Origin: Saprospiraceae bacterium
GTDB lineage: Bacteria; Bacteroidota; Bacteroidia; Chitinophagales; Saprospiraceae
Reading direction: 5' to 3'
Assembly: GCA_016714765.1 (NCBI GenBank)
Contig: JADKCF010000002.1
Span: forward strand, 186,001 to 250,000
DNA: 64,000 nt
Shown: one piece after another, positions 1-8,440 of the stretch
How positions within the stretch are numbered: position 1 is the first letter of the stretch
Layout of the letters: every line of letters starts with the position of its first letter
The notes under the pieces: generated by a model
What the model saw: only the letters and a program-made list of their open reading frames with translations
What the model was told of the DNA's origin: nothing
Databases searched by the model: none
Position numbers and translations under genes: made by a program

Positions 1-452
1 TCTGTATAGTCAAACTGAAGTTCTTCATGCAGCGAAAGTATCAGTTTTTCTATTTTTTCCAGCTGTTTATAATAAATCCCTGAAATCATTTTATTCGAAT
101 ATCTGACAATTCCTTTTTCTTTGATGATTTTGCAAAAATGAACAAGAAGTTCTGCTTCTACTTCTTTTGATCCTGTGTATTTTGAAAATTTTGTAATAAA
201 TCTCAGTGTTTTTCTGAGGGTTCGCTTCACCATATACGGCAATAATTTCTCAACATCTCCCAACATAGTGCTCACTTCTTCACGTAAATCAGCAATATAT
301 GTACTCAGGTCATCCTGGTCAAACAACAAGTATGAAATCAACTCTTTATTCTCAGACTTATATTTGATAAGTTTTAGTATAAGGTCCATGACCCTTTGCG
401 GTGAACTCGTCTCGAGCTCTTTTTTAATCTGATGCAACGTGGCTGCTTTCAT
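1..452 (-). CDS. Hypothetical protein, C-terminus cut by window edge
   Basis: An open frame runs without a stop from an ATG at 452 down to the window edge, giving about 150 residues beginning MKAATLHQIKKELE. It is rich in Lys, Glu and Leu and looks helical, with no signal peptide or membrane segment. I do not recognise the family. It starts 16 bp after the stop of the GNAT gene on the same strand and is probably the third gene of a deacetylase-GNAT-unknown operon. The 3' end lies outside the window. Confidence 0.7.
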   Translation of the reverse strand, partial: MKAATLHQIKKELETSSPQRVMDLILKLIKYKSENKELISYLLFDQDDLSTYIADLREEVSTMLGDVEKLLPYMVKRTLRKTLRFITKFSKYTGSKEVEAELLVHFCKIIKEKGIVRYSNKMISGIYYKQLEKIEKLILSLHEELQFDYT

Positions 453-468
453 GTACTAAGATTTTTTA

Positions 469-1557
469 TCATGTAAATGCACAATCCCCATCCCCATCCT
501 GAATGACGGAATTAACAGGTATGTCAACAAGATTTTTAGCTATCAAATAAGTTCGGCATACATTTTTATGAAAACCAGGTAGTGGTCTTTTTTTTGCAAT
601 GTCGTGTAAAAACCTTTCATTATAAATAGTGCATGTGTGTATTTTAAATATTTGAACAAGGTATCTTATCACTTCTAAAACGGCATCTGCTTGTACATGA
701 TAAAAAATATACGGAAGCTTCAGATGGCCATTTCTGTTAGTAAATATCAAAAATGCAACTATATCACCGAATGATGTCCTGACTTCTATTGCCCTTGCGT
801 CAAATTTTTTTTCAACAGAACTAAAGTGATACCTTTTGTTTTTTTCGGACCCTTCCAGTATCCAGGGATTTTTTAGTATCCAGTTGAGGTCTTCGGTTTT
901 TCTGCAAAATACTTCTTTACGATCTACAAAATGTAACCAGGATGACATTTCTGGACTCACTGTGTCTGTATACAAAATCTGATAATCCCTTAAAACAGGT
1001 TTTTGCAACAGACGTAACCCGTCAATAGCTGCATTGACAATGGTATCTACTATTTTCAGACCTGGTCGTATGGTGCTAAAAAAAGATCTTTTGGAAGGCA
1101 GCAATGTCTTCAAATCGGCTCTCATATACCACCTTTGTCCATTCAACTTCATAAATTCAGAAAAAAGCCCTGATTTTAAATAAAGAGCACCTGCTGCAGA
1201 TGTAAATTCAGTCAATATTACTCTATGATTCCAAGCTTCAAAACATGCATTCATAAGTTGCTGCGCAATTTTTTTACCCCGGTGATCAGGGTCCACCCAT
1301 AGACAACTCATCCACCCAACATGGACAAAAGTGTGGTCCGCCAGTTGGATATCATCGGGCAAGACACCCAAATATCCGACCAGTTTTGTGTCCTCGTACG
1401 CCAGGAACAATAAGATGTCATTGTCCTTTGCTCTGGGATTGAGCAGATGAGATTTAGCTCTGTGTTCAGTTATAGCTACTACAGGCGCTTTTTGATACGT
1501 ATCAGAAGTAATATAGTCCGATAAACGATTTTTGTCAAGTTTTTGTATATCGATCAT
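469..1557 (-). CDS. GNAT family N-acetyltransferase
   Basis: This 362-residue protein has a GNAT fold in its N-terminal half. A hydrophobic strand ends in MSCLWVDPD, followed by the acetyl-CoA pyrophosphate-binding loop HRGKKIA at about residues 92-98 and the helix that follows it. The C-terminal half (about 180-362) has no motif I recognise and may hold a second, degenerate acetyltransferase-like domain. The substrate is unknown. The start lies 1 bp from the stop of the polysaccharide deacetylase gene upstream, so the two are probably cotranscribed, which hints at modification of a cell-surface sugar. That role is inference. Confidence 0.8.
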   Translation of the reverse strand: MIDIQKLDKNRLSDYITSDTYQKAPVVAITEHRAKSHLLNPRAKDNDILLFLAYEDTKLVGYLGVLPDDIQLADHTFVHVGWMSCLWVDPDHRGKKIAQQLMNACFEAWNHRVILTEFTSAAGALYLKSGLFSEFMKLNGQRWYMRADLKTLLPSKRSFFSTIRPGLKIVDTIVNAAIDGLRLLQKPVLRDYQILYTDTVSPEMSSWLHFVDRKEVFCRKTEDLNWILKNPWILEGSEKNKRYHFSSVEKKFDARAIEVRTSFGDIVAFLIFTNRNGHLKLPYIFYHVQADAVLEVIRYLVQIFKIHTCTIYNERFLHDIAKKRPLPGFHKNVCRTYLIAKNLVDIPVNSVIQDGDGDCAFT

Positions 1558-1558
1558 A

Positions 1559-2515
1559 CTATCTTCTTATGGTGTTTTTATCAAAAAAAGATTTTAAAAT
1601 ATAGTAAAGGTATTGATTTATAATTAGCTTCTTAGCAGATAGCTCACCTTTTTCCATTGGGATACGTTGCAGATGATGCCTGATGGGATCGTTTTTTAAA
1701 CCAGCTGTGCCAAAACTAAGATCTATCTTGGCAGATGTAAAAAATGTAGATTGAACACCTGTATCAGAGAAGGGAAATGCAAAGAGTTTTTCAGAACTCA
1801 GGTGTCTATCTGTGATATACTGGATCGATTCATTAGTTTGTCTTAACTGCTCTACTTGTGATAAATTGTAATATTCAGGATGGTCAATGCTGTGTCCTCC
1901 TGCATAAAACCCTTGTTGAACTATACTGGATATCTGATCTAGGGTCATATAAGGTTTCGTTTTTTGCAGATAATCATTAAAACTCACATGCAGTATTTCC
2001 GCCAGACTGTCCAGTTCGGCTGTGCCGGCATATCTGATATTTAGAATTGTATTTTTGATATCAGATATTTTGTTTTTTCCGCCAGCCCATCTGACTACAG
2101 CATTATTTTTAACCAGGTGGGGAGATTCTGATAGTTTTTCTATCAGAATGCTGGCTTTATATCTATAAAAAAGTCCTTTATTATCGACGAATGCTGAGTT
2201 GAAAAAGACGGCCGCCGGGATACCTTTTCTGTATAGCATAGGGCAAATGTGATTGTATACTTCACTCAAGCCATCATCAAAGGTGAGAAAAAAACCGGGC
2301 TTTTCAGTTTTTTTGCCATTGTTTATATATGATATGACATCTGCAAGATCCATAGGTCTGTAATGACTTAGCAGGAAGTCAAGATCCTTCTCAAAGTCAA
2401 GAATCTTTTTGGATTGATAAAGGTGTTTTATATGCGCGGAGGCAACATCACTGACGGTATGATAAAAAGGAAAAATAGTATTTTGACCTGTCAGACGGAT
2501 AAGCTTGTTCAGCAT
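1559..2515 (-). CDS. Polysaccharide deacetylase family protein (NodB-like)
   Basis: This 318-residue protein carries the NodB-homology signature of carbohydrate esterase family 4. TFDDG sits at about residues 78-82 (catalytic and metal Asp), and GGHSIDHP at 206-213 supplies the two metal-binding His residues, H208 and H212. Such enzymes remove N-acetyl groups from peptidoglycan, chitin-like or exopolysaccharide sugars. No clear signal peptide is present, so it may act on a cytoplasmic or membrane-linked precursor. It is followed 1 bp later by a GNAT acetyltransferase, a combination often seen in surface-polysaccharide loci. The exact substrate cannot be told from sequence. Confidence 0.88.
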   Translation of the reverse strand: MLNKLIRLTGQNTIFPFYHTVSDVASAHIKHLYQSKKILDFEKDLDFLLSHYRPMDLADVISYINNGKKTEKPGFFLTFDDGLSEVYNHICPMLYRKGIPAAVFFNSAFVDNKGLFYRYKASILIEKLSESPHLVKNNAVVRWAGGKNKISDIKNTILNIRYAGTAELDSLAEILHVSFNDYLQKTKPYMTLDQISSIVQQGFYAGGHSIDHPEYYNLSQVEQLRQTNESIQYITDRHLSSEKLFAFPFSDTGVQSTFFTSAKIDLSFGTAGLKNDPIRHHLQRIPMEKGELSAKKLIINQYLYYILKSFFDKNTIRR

Positions 2516-2601
2516 GGCTTTACACCTTGTTATACTTTATATGACCATTTGTTTCAGAAGCGGTTTGCATAAAAATTAATTTGATATGCTGGCCGGTATT
2601 A

Positions 2602-4137
2602 TTATTTTTTGGTGAATATCAGATTTCCAGTCATCTCCTTGCTGGAAGCAAGTCCCATGATGGATAAAATACTTGGTGCCAGATCGCCCAGTTTTCCAGA
2701 ATCAACAGAATAGTTGTTCTTATCCACATCATTACCGACCAGGATGACGGGCACGGGATTTGTAGTATGAGCAGTATTCGGGCTGCCATCAGGATTGACC
2801 ATCACATCAGAGTTGCCATGATCTGCAATGATAACTGCATAATAATCGTATATGGCCAATGTTTGCAACAATCTACCAAGGCACTGATCGACAGTTTCGG
2901 TTGCTCTCACAGCAGCATCAAAAACACCCGTATGCCCGACCATATCTGTGTTGGCATAATTGAGACAAATAAAATTTGGTTTATTGTTTTCGATATAGTC
3001 CACCAACTTATCTGTGATTTCCAAAGCACTCATCTCGGGTTTAAGATCATAGGTGGCAACCTTGGGAGATGGCACCATGATTCTATCTTCACCCTTAAAT
3101 TTGTCTTCTATGCCTCCATTAAAAAAGAAAGTCACATGGGGATATTTTTCAGTTTCAGCGATCCTGACTTGTGTAAGTCCAGCTTCACTAATTGTCTGAC
3201 CTAGTGTGTTGGTGAGATTATCTTTTTCAAAAACAACCTGAATATTTTCGAATGTCTGATCATAATTGGCAAATGTGACATAATGGAGTCTCATTTTATG
3301 CATATCATATTCGTGGAAATCTTTTTGTGTAAGTACCTCAGTGAGCTGTCTGGGGCGATCTGTCCTGAAATTGTAAAATATGACCACATCGTCTTCATGA
3401 ATAAGAAAATAATTTTTACTCAGAAGATCATTGTACATGGGCATCAAAAACTCATCTGTCGTGCCATCATCATAGCTTTTCTGGATGCTTGCCAGCAGGT
3501 CAGAAGAACTCTGGCCTTTACCGTTGACCAATAAATCATATGCCAGTTTTACTCTTTCCCATCTTTTGTCACGATCCATGGCATAATATCTTCCTATGAC
3601 TGTAGCCAGATGAATGTTGCTGCCAGAGATGTTATGATTTACTCTTTCGAGAAATGCTTTGCCGGATTTGGGGTCTGTATCTCTTCCATCCATAAATGCA
3701 TGTATGTATACCTCCACGTCTCCGTCGTATTGTTTTAGCAGATCACAGAGTCCTATCAAATGGTCAATGTGTGAATGTACGCCACCGTCCGACACCAGTC
3801 CAAGCAAATGTATTCGTTTTGTATTATTGGAAGCAAACTGGACGGCATCGATAAAAACCTGATTAGAAAGGAGCTCTTTCTCACGGATAGCTTTGTTTAT
3901 TCTGGCCAGTTCCTGATATACAATACGGCCAGCACCTATATTGGTGTGTCCAACCTCCGAATTACCCATCTGACCTTCCGGCAAACCAACCTGCTCTCCG
4001 AATGTTGTTAGTGTGGCATGAGGATACTTTTCCATCAGGACATCCATCACAGGAGTATGTGCAGCAGCAATGGCGCTTATTTTGGGATCAGGGTTGATAC
4101 CCCAGCCATCAAGGATGATTAATGCTACGTTCTTCAT
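2602..4137 (-). CDS. gpmI: 2,3-bisphosphoglycerate-independent phosphoglycerate mutase
   Basis: This is a full-length 511-residue cofactor-independent phosphoglycerate mutase of the alkaline phosphatase superfamily, which interconverts 3- and 2-phosphoglycerate in glycolysis. It has the N-terminal metal-site motif LDGWGINP, the catalytic Ser in GNSEVGHTNIGAG (S60), DRDKRWERV, the metal ligands in NYANTDMVGHTG, and the C-terminal ADHGNSDVM. Length matches the family norm. It is encoded alone, 86 bp before the deacetylase gene on the same strand, and is probably cytoplasmic and constitutive. Confidence 0.97.
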   Translation of the reverse strand: MKNVALIILDGWGINPDPKISAIAAAHTPVMDVLMEKYPHATLTTFGEQVGLPEGQMGNSEVGHTNIGAGRIVYQELARINKAIREKELLSNQVFIDAVQFASNNTKRIHLLGLVSDGGVHSHIDHLIGLCDLLKQYDGDVEVYIHAFMDGRDTDPKSGKAFLERVNHNISGSNIHLATVIGRYYAMDRDKRWERVKLAYDLLVNGKGQSSSDLLASIQKSYDDGTTDEFLMPMYNDLLSKNYFLIHEDDVVIFYNFRTDRPRQLTEVLTQKDFHEYDMHKMRLHYVTFANYDQTFENIQVVFEKDNLTNTLGQTISEAGLTQVRIAETEKYPHVTFFFNGGIEDKFKGEDRIMVPSPKVATYDLKPEMSALEITDKLVDYIENNKPNFICLNYANTDMVGHTGVFDAAVRATETVDQCLGRLLQTLAIYDYYAVIIADHGNSDVMVNPDGSPNTAHTTNPVPVILVGNDVDKNNYSVDSGKLGDLAPSILSIMGLASSKEMTGNLIFTKK

Positions 4138-4422
4138 TTAAGTCTTATTTTTATTTTTGGTCAACATGCTAATACCACTTTAAGCTTTGTTAATTTATAA
4201 TTGAAATTATTTCAAATTTTATAAAACGCGTGATGAAATTCAATAAAATGAACTAATATATAAGCATTTTAGGTATAAATTTTGACTTAAAGCTCATTTT
4301 AACACAAAAAGTGAAACTAATTTTGGACACTTTTACGTTTCCATGTGGTGTGCAAACATAATACAATTATTAGGATTGTGATTTATTTACACAGCATTAT
4401 TACATAAAACAAACAATATTAA

Positions 4423-4803
4423 GTGAAGAATTTTTTAATTATTTGTCTTTTAGCATTATCCAGCCAGGTTTTCAGCCAGAATGAAACAGCTTTTTTCAGC
4501 GCTTTTAAGGCTGCAGATGCTACTGCCATGGAATCATATCTGGAGGATAATATAGACTTTTGCCTCTTCGAAGATCAGCAGATTATGAACAAGAAGGCCG
4601 CCTTGACTAAGTTAAAAGCTTTTTTGGCTACTAACAAGATATTAAGTGTAGAAGTGATACACAAGGGAGCATCCAAGGATCGTACCTCTCAATATAAAGT
4701 AGCAAAAATGACTACTTCAAAGGACACTTTCAGGGTCTTTGTCTATGCTTCAGGCGAAATCGGTGCTAAAACTATTAAAGAAATCAGGATAGACAAGTTT
4801 TAA
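4423..4803 (+). CDS. DUF4783-like secreted protein
   Basis: A 126-residue protein starts at a GTG. Its signal peptide (MKNFLIICLLALSSQVFSQ) predicts export to the periplasm. The mature part, about 107 residues, contains FFSAFKAADATAMESYLEDNIDF, a phrase characteristic of the small NTF2-like DUF4783 family that is common in Bacteroidota. Function is unknown. It ends 4 bp inside the 3' end of the convergent epimerase gene. The family name rests on recognition by eye. Confidence 0.7.
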   Translation: MKNFLIICLLALSSQVFSQNETAFFSAFKAADATAMESYLEDNIDFCLFEDQQIMNKKAALTKLKAFLATNKILSVEVIHKGASKDRTSQYKVAKMTTSKDTFRVFVYASGEIGAKTIKEIRIDKF

Positions 4804-5669
4804 TACAACGCTACCTGGTATCCACACCTGAATGTTTCACCGGATGCCAGTTGGATTATATCTTCTTTATTTTCAAAGTTACCATCATGCGACACATGAT
4901 CTGCTATGCCATGCCATGGTTCCAGACATACAAAATGAGCATTGGGTTTGGACCATATACCTAAGTAGGGAAAACCCTTGTACATAAATCTGATACCATG
5001 GGGTGAGCGTTGGCTGCTCAATATTATTTCATCGGTATCTATATTTTTAAACACCATTGCATCATTGGCAAATGTATCAGCACTGAGAGACAATAGACCA
5101 CCCTTCAAGCAAGACTCAGTAACATTGTCTATCAGTCCATCTTTTATTAGATGTCGCTGAAGAGAAGATGGGACATGGTTGAGTGTCAGCTCATAGTCCT
5201 CATATGAGAGATTTTCTACGAGAGGCACTCTGAAAGCCGGGTGATAACCAATGCTGAACAACATAGGTTCGGAATTGGAATTATTTACAACTTCTGACTC
5301 AACAGACAAAATATTGTTATTTACTGAGTATTTGTTATATAAAACCCACTCAAAAGGGTACTTCATTTTGGTTTCCGAATTACTTTCGCATTTCAGGGTG
5401 ATTTCTTGGGTAGTCGAAGCCATGATTTCAAAGAGCATATCTCTGACAAAACCGTGCTGGGTCATATGGTAGTTTTGGCCTTGATAGGACATGGTGTCGT
5501 TTTTCAACCTGCCTACTATGGGAAATAGTAGAGGAGCCCTTCTATTCCAAAATTGGGGATTTCCATCCCACAAGTATTGCAACCCATTTAATTTATGAAA
5601 AATGCTTCGTAGCTCAGCACCCGTTTCACCGACTTCGACCTTGAGGATATCATTTTCGAGGGTAAGCAT
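4800..5669 (-). CDS. Aldose 1-epimerase family protein
   Basis: About 289 residues of a galactose-mutarotase-like beta-sandwich. Motifs include PIVGRLKND, the conserved His in TQHGFVRDM, GYHPAF, and a C-terminal LEPWHGIADH. Aldose 1-epimerases interconvert alpha and beta anomers of hexoses; this LacX/YeaD-like branch has poorly defined substrates. A longer frame reaches ATG 5732 but would overlap the upstream prenyl synthase by 59 bp. I prefer the ATG at 5669 (MLTLENDILKVEVG), 4 bp after that gene's stop, where family similarity begins. It is cotranscribed with the prenyl synthase. Confidence 0.85.
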   Translation of the reverse strand: MLTLENDILKVEVGETGAELRSIFHKLNGLQYLWDGNPQFWNRRAPLLFPIVGRLKNDTMSYQGQNYHMTQHGFVRDMLFEIMASTTQEITLKCESNSETKMKYPFEWVLYNKYSVNNNILSVESEVVNNSNSEPMLFSIGYHPAFRVPLVENLSYEDYELTLNHVPSSLQRHLIKDGLIDNVTESCLKGGLLSLSADTFANDAMVFKNIDTDEIILSSQRSPHGIRFMYKGFPYLGIWSKPNAHFVCLEPWHGIADHVSHDGNFENKEDIIQLASGETFRCGYQVALY

Positions 5670-5673
5670 ATCA

Positions 5674-6648
5674 TCAGTTGCTTCTGGTTGTAAAAAAGTA
5701 GACCAGTTGCTCCAGAGAGTTTCTTGCATCACTTTCCGGAAAAGTCTTCAATATCTCGATCGCATCATCTGTATAGCCGTTCATCACTTTTTCTGCATAC
5801 TGAAGGCCATCCATTGATTTTACAAAAGAAATCACCTCTTTGACCCTTTCATCATTTTGGCTTTCATTTTTGATGTAGTTGATGATTTTATTTCGGGTAG
5901 ATTTGTCTGTATTATTCAGAGAATAAATAAGGGGAAGAGTCATTTTTTTTTCTTTGATGTCTATCCCTCGTGGCTTACCTATATTATCAGCCCCGTAGTC
6001 AAAAAGATCATCTTTAATCTGAAATGCCATCCCTACTTTTTCTCCAAATACTCTCATCTTATTTATCAGATTTTCGTCAGTGGTGGTAGAAGAAGCGCCT
6101 GCTGAACAAGCAGCTGCAATGAGTGAAGCTGTCTTTTGTCTGATGATTTCAAAATATACTTTTTCGTCTATATCCAGCCTCCTTGCTTTTTCCATTTGTA
6201 GCAGTTCACCCTCGGACATTTGCTTGACAGCATTCGATACAGTCTGTAAATGATTATAATTTTTAGTAGCCAGAGCTATCTCAAGACCTTTAGCGAGCAA
6301 AAAGTCTCCAACGAGTACAGCAATTTTGTTTTTCCAAAGGGCATTGACTGAAAAAAACCCACGTCTTTCGTACGCATCATCTACTACATCGTCATGAACA
6401 AGGGATGCCGTATGCGACAGTTCTAGGAGGGAAGCTGCAATATTGGTAGAATCATTGATTTCACCACAGATTTTTGCACATAGAAATACGAGAATAGGCC
6501 TGACCTGCTTCCCCTTTTTCTGAATTATATAATACGTGATTTTGTCCAGCAATGGCACAGAACTTTTCATAGATTCTTTAAACCGTTTTTCGAACTCCTT
6601 AAGTTCTTTTTGTACGGGTTCTTTAATTTTATCTAAGTCTGATGCCAT
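5674..6648 (-). CDS. Polyprenyl synthetase family protein (trans-isoprenyl diphosphate synthase)
   Basis: This 324-residue all-helical prenyltransferase condenses isopentenyl diphosphate onto an allylic diphosphate. Both Asp-rich motifs are present: DDVVD at about residues 86-90, and DDLFD at 213-217. GKQVRP (substrate diphosphate binding) lies near residues 46-51. Bulky residues are lacking before the first motif (SHTASLVHDD), as expected for a long-chain octaprenyl-type synthase making the menaquinone side chain. That chain-length call is inference. The aldose epimerase follows 4 bp after its stop. Confidence 0.93.
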   Translation of the reverse strand: MASDLDKIKEPVQKELKEFEKRFKESMKSSVPLLDKITYYIIQKKGKQVRPILVFLCAKICGEINDSTNIAASLLELSHTASLVHDDVVDDAYERRGFFSVNALWKNKIAVLVGDFLLAKGLEIALATKNYNHLQTVSNAVKQMSEGELLQMEKARRLDIDEKVYFEIIRQKTASLIAAACSAGASSTTTDENLINKMRVFGEKVGMAFQIKDDLFDYGADNIGKPRGIDIKEKKMTLPLIYSLNNTDKSTRNKIINYIKNESQNDERVKEVISFVKSMDGLQYAEKVMNGYTDDAIEILKTFPESDARNSLEQLVYFFTTRSN

Positions 6649-6867
6649 ATTACCTCAACGGGGAAAGTCAAAAATTGCCACAATATACGTCAATCATTCC
6701 TTTATCAGGTCTGAAATGCTGATTTTCTTTATTAGTCCTTGCATGAGCAAACTATAAATGGCGCTGGAAATCAAATTTTATTCTATAACATCTATTCTGA
6801 GAAAAATAAAATTGTAAGTTTGCAATAATTTTATACGATTTTATAATTAGGCAAATTTTTTTTAGAC

Positions 6868-7851
6868 TTGCTCGAAATTTTCAGACGTAATCTTTTTATA
6901 AACAGTGTACTGCTGTTGCCTTACATTTTTATTGTGAGGCTTAGTACTTTGATACATCCTGTAGCTTTTAATATAGGCAAAGATGCCAACGTACTGCAGA
7001 AAATGATATTTGTAAATGTTGCCAATCCACTTATCCAAAATATCATTGCCAATATTCTGATTTTTCTTCAGGCATTGATTATCAATCATATTTTCATTCG
7101 TCACAAATTATCCAAGGAAATAACCCTTTTTGCAGGGCTGTTTTACGTCATTTTTGTAAGTCTGATTAAAGATAATAATATGCTATCTAATGTTTTGATA
7201 GCCAATACATTTATCATTCTTGCTTTAAATTATCTTTTGCAAACATACAAAATTCCCCAGGCTACCGCCTATATATTTAATTCTGGGTTTTTGATTGGCG
7301 TCGCATCCATTTATTATTCACCATATTTTGCATTCTTACTATTTGGTGTGGTCGCTTTATTGCAGTTGCGCTCCTTCAAAATAGTAGAAAAAATTCAATT
7401 TTTTACAGGAGCAATTACCCCGTATTTCCTGTTATTTACATATCGGTACTGGTACGACATACCTTTTGTAGAATTAAATTTCATCAAGGATATTTTCTTT
7501 AGGTTGCCAGTTTTAAAGACAGACAGCCTTCTTGTATTTTATGTTTCAGTTATTATACTATTTTTGATATTGATATTCAGTCTTATTAATTATGGCAGTT
7601 TTACAGCAAAAAAAATAATACAGACGCAAAAGAAAATAGACATCATATACTGGCATTTGCTTTTTTGTCTTATCTCCTACTTTATATTTAGCTCTGAAAA
7701 TGTGTCACATATGGTAACTCTGGCAATACCATTATCAATACTATTCGGAATATCAGTAAGCGATACAAAGCATAAAGTATTATATGAGCTTTTGCATATC
7801 CTTTTGATAAGTTTGATCTTTATCTCTGGGTTTAATCTCATCAATTTTTAA
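6868..7851 (+). CDS. Polytopic membrane protein (DUF6427-like)
   Basis: A 327-residue, highly hydrophobic protein with about 8-9 predicted transmembrane segments spread along its length and almost no conserved polar motifs. It resembles a Bacteroidota-restricted membrane protein family (DUF6427) often found near prenyl synthase genes, which fits the divergent neighbour here, but the family call is from memory. Translation appears to begin at TTG 6868 (MLEIFRRNLFINS). No function can be assigned. Confidence 0.75.
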   Translation: MLEIFRRNLFINSVLLLPYIFIVRLSTLIHPVAFNIGKDANVLQKMIFVNVANPLIQNIIANILIFLQALIINHIFIRHKLSKEITLFAGLFYVIFVSLIKDNNMLSNVLIANTFIILALNYLLQTYKIPQATAYIFNSGFLIGVASIYYSPYFAFLLFGVVALLQLRSFKIVEKIQFFTGAITPYFLLFTYRYWYDIPFVELNFIKDIFFRLPVLKTDSLLVFYVSVIILFLILIFSLINYGSFTAKKIIQTQKKIDIIYWHLLFCLISYFIFSSENVSHMVTLAIPLSILFGISVSDTKHKVLYELLHILLISLIFISGFNLINF

Positions 7852-7915
7852 AGGAACAGGCGTTAAACATTTATTAAAGGTGACTAAAGTAACCCTGACA
7901 TATAATAAATACCCT

Positions 7916-7923
7916 TATTTTTG
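7916..7923 (+). promoter_or_regulatory. Candidate -7 promoter element upstream of the dsbD locus
   Basis: TATTTTTG matches the Bacteroidota sigma-ABfr -7 consensus TAnnTTTG, 60 bp before the start at 7983. No good -33 TTG is visible. Confidence 0.45.
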
Positions 7924-7982
7924 TGGTCTAATTTTTGTTATAACTCATAATGATTGATTTAAATATATAAACAATAAATAAT

Positions 7983-8414
7983 ATGAAATTTTTTTCAATT
8001 ATATTAATCTACTTTTCAGGATGGATAAACCCATTACAATCACAGAAAAGCACACCTGTATCCTGGACTTTTGACTTAACAAAAATCTCAGATGCTGAAT
8101 ATGAATTGAAGGCAACTGCTACCATGCAGCCTATGTGGGTGATTTATTCTCAGTTTACTGAGGATGGAGGCCCGATACCCACTTACTTTACAGTGGATGG
8201 AACCAATGTAAAATTTATTGAAAAAAGTAAGGTAATCAAAGAGTTCGATGCATTGTTTGATGTAAATGTGATGAAATTTAAAGAAAAAGCTGTTTTCATT
8301 GCTCAAATAAGTAAAACCACAAATGATGTAGTGAAAGGCTCGGTAGAATTTATGACCTGTGACGGATCGCGATGCCTACCTCCTACCGAAGTTACATTTG
8401 ATCTTAAGTTCTGA
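7983..8414 (+). CDS. Free-standing DsbD N-terminal-domain-like protein
   Basis: This 143-residue secreted protein (signal peptide to about residue 20) consists of one immunoglobulin-like domain of the DsbD-alpha kind. It carries the paired cysteines EFMTCDGSRCLPP near the C-terminus that would accept electrons in the periplasm. It closely parallels residues 20-150 of the DsbD encoded 26 bp downstream, down to SQxTxDGGPxPT and the CxxxxCLPP end. It is therefore a local duplicate of the DsbD N-domain and may act as a soluble electron shuttle or a target-specific partner of DsbD. The domain likeness is seen; the role is inference. Confidence 0.82.
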   Translation: MKFFSIILIYFSGWINPLQSQKSTPVSWTFDLTKISDAEYELKATATMQPMWVIYSQFTEDGGPIPTYFTVDGTNVKFIEKSKVIKEFDALFDVNVMKFKEKAVFIAQISKTTNDVVKGSVEFMTCDGSRCLPPTEVTFDLKF

Positions 8415-8440
8415 CCAATAAACAACCCAATTTTCCGTAT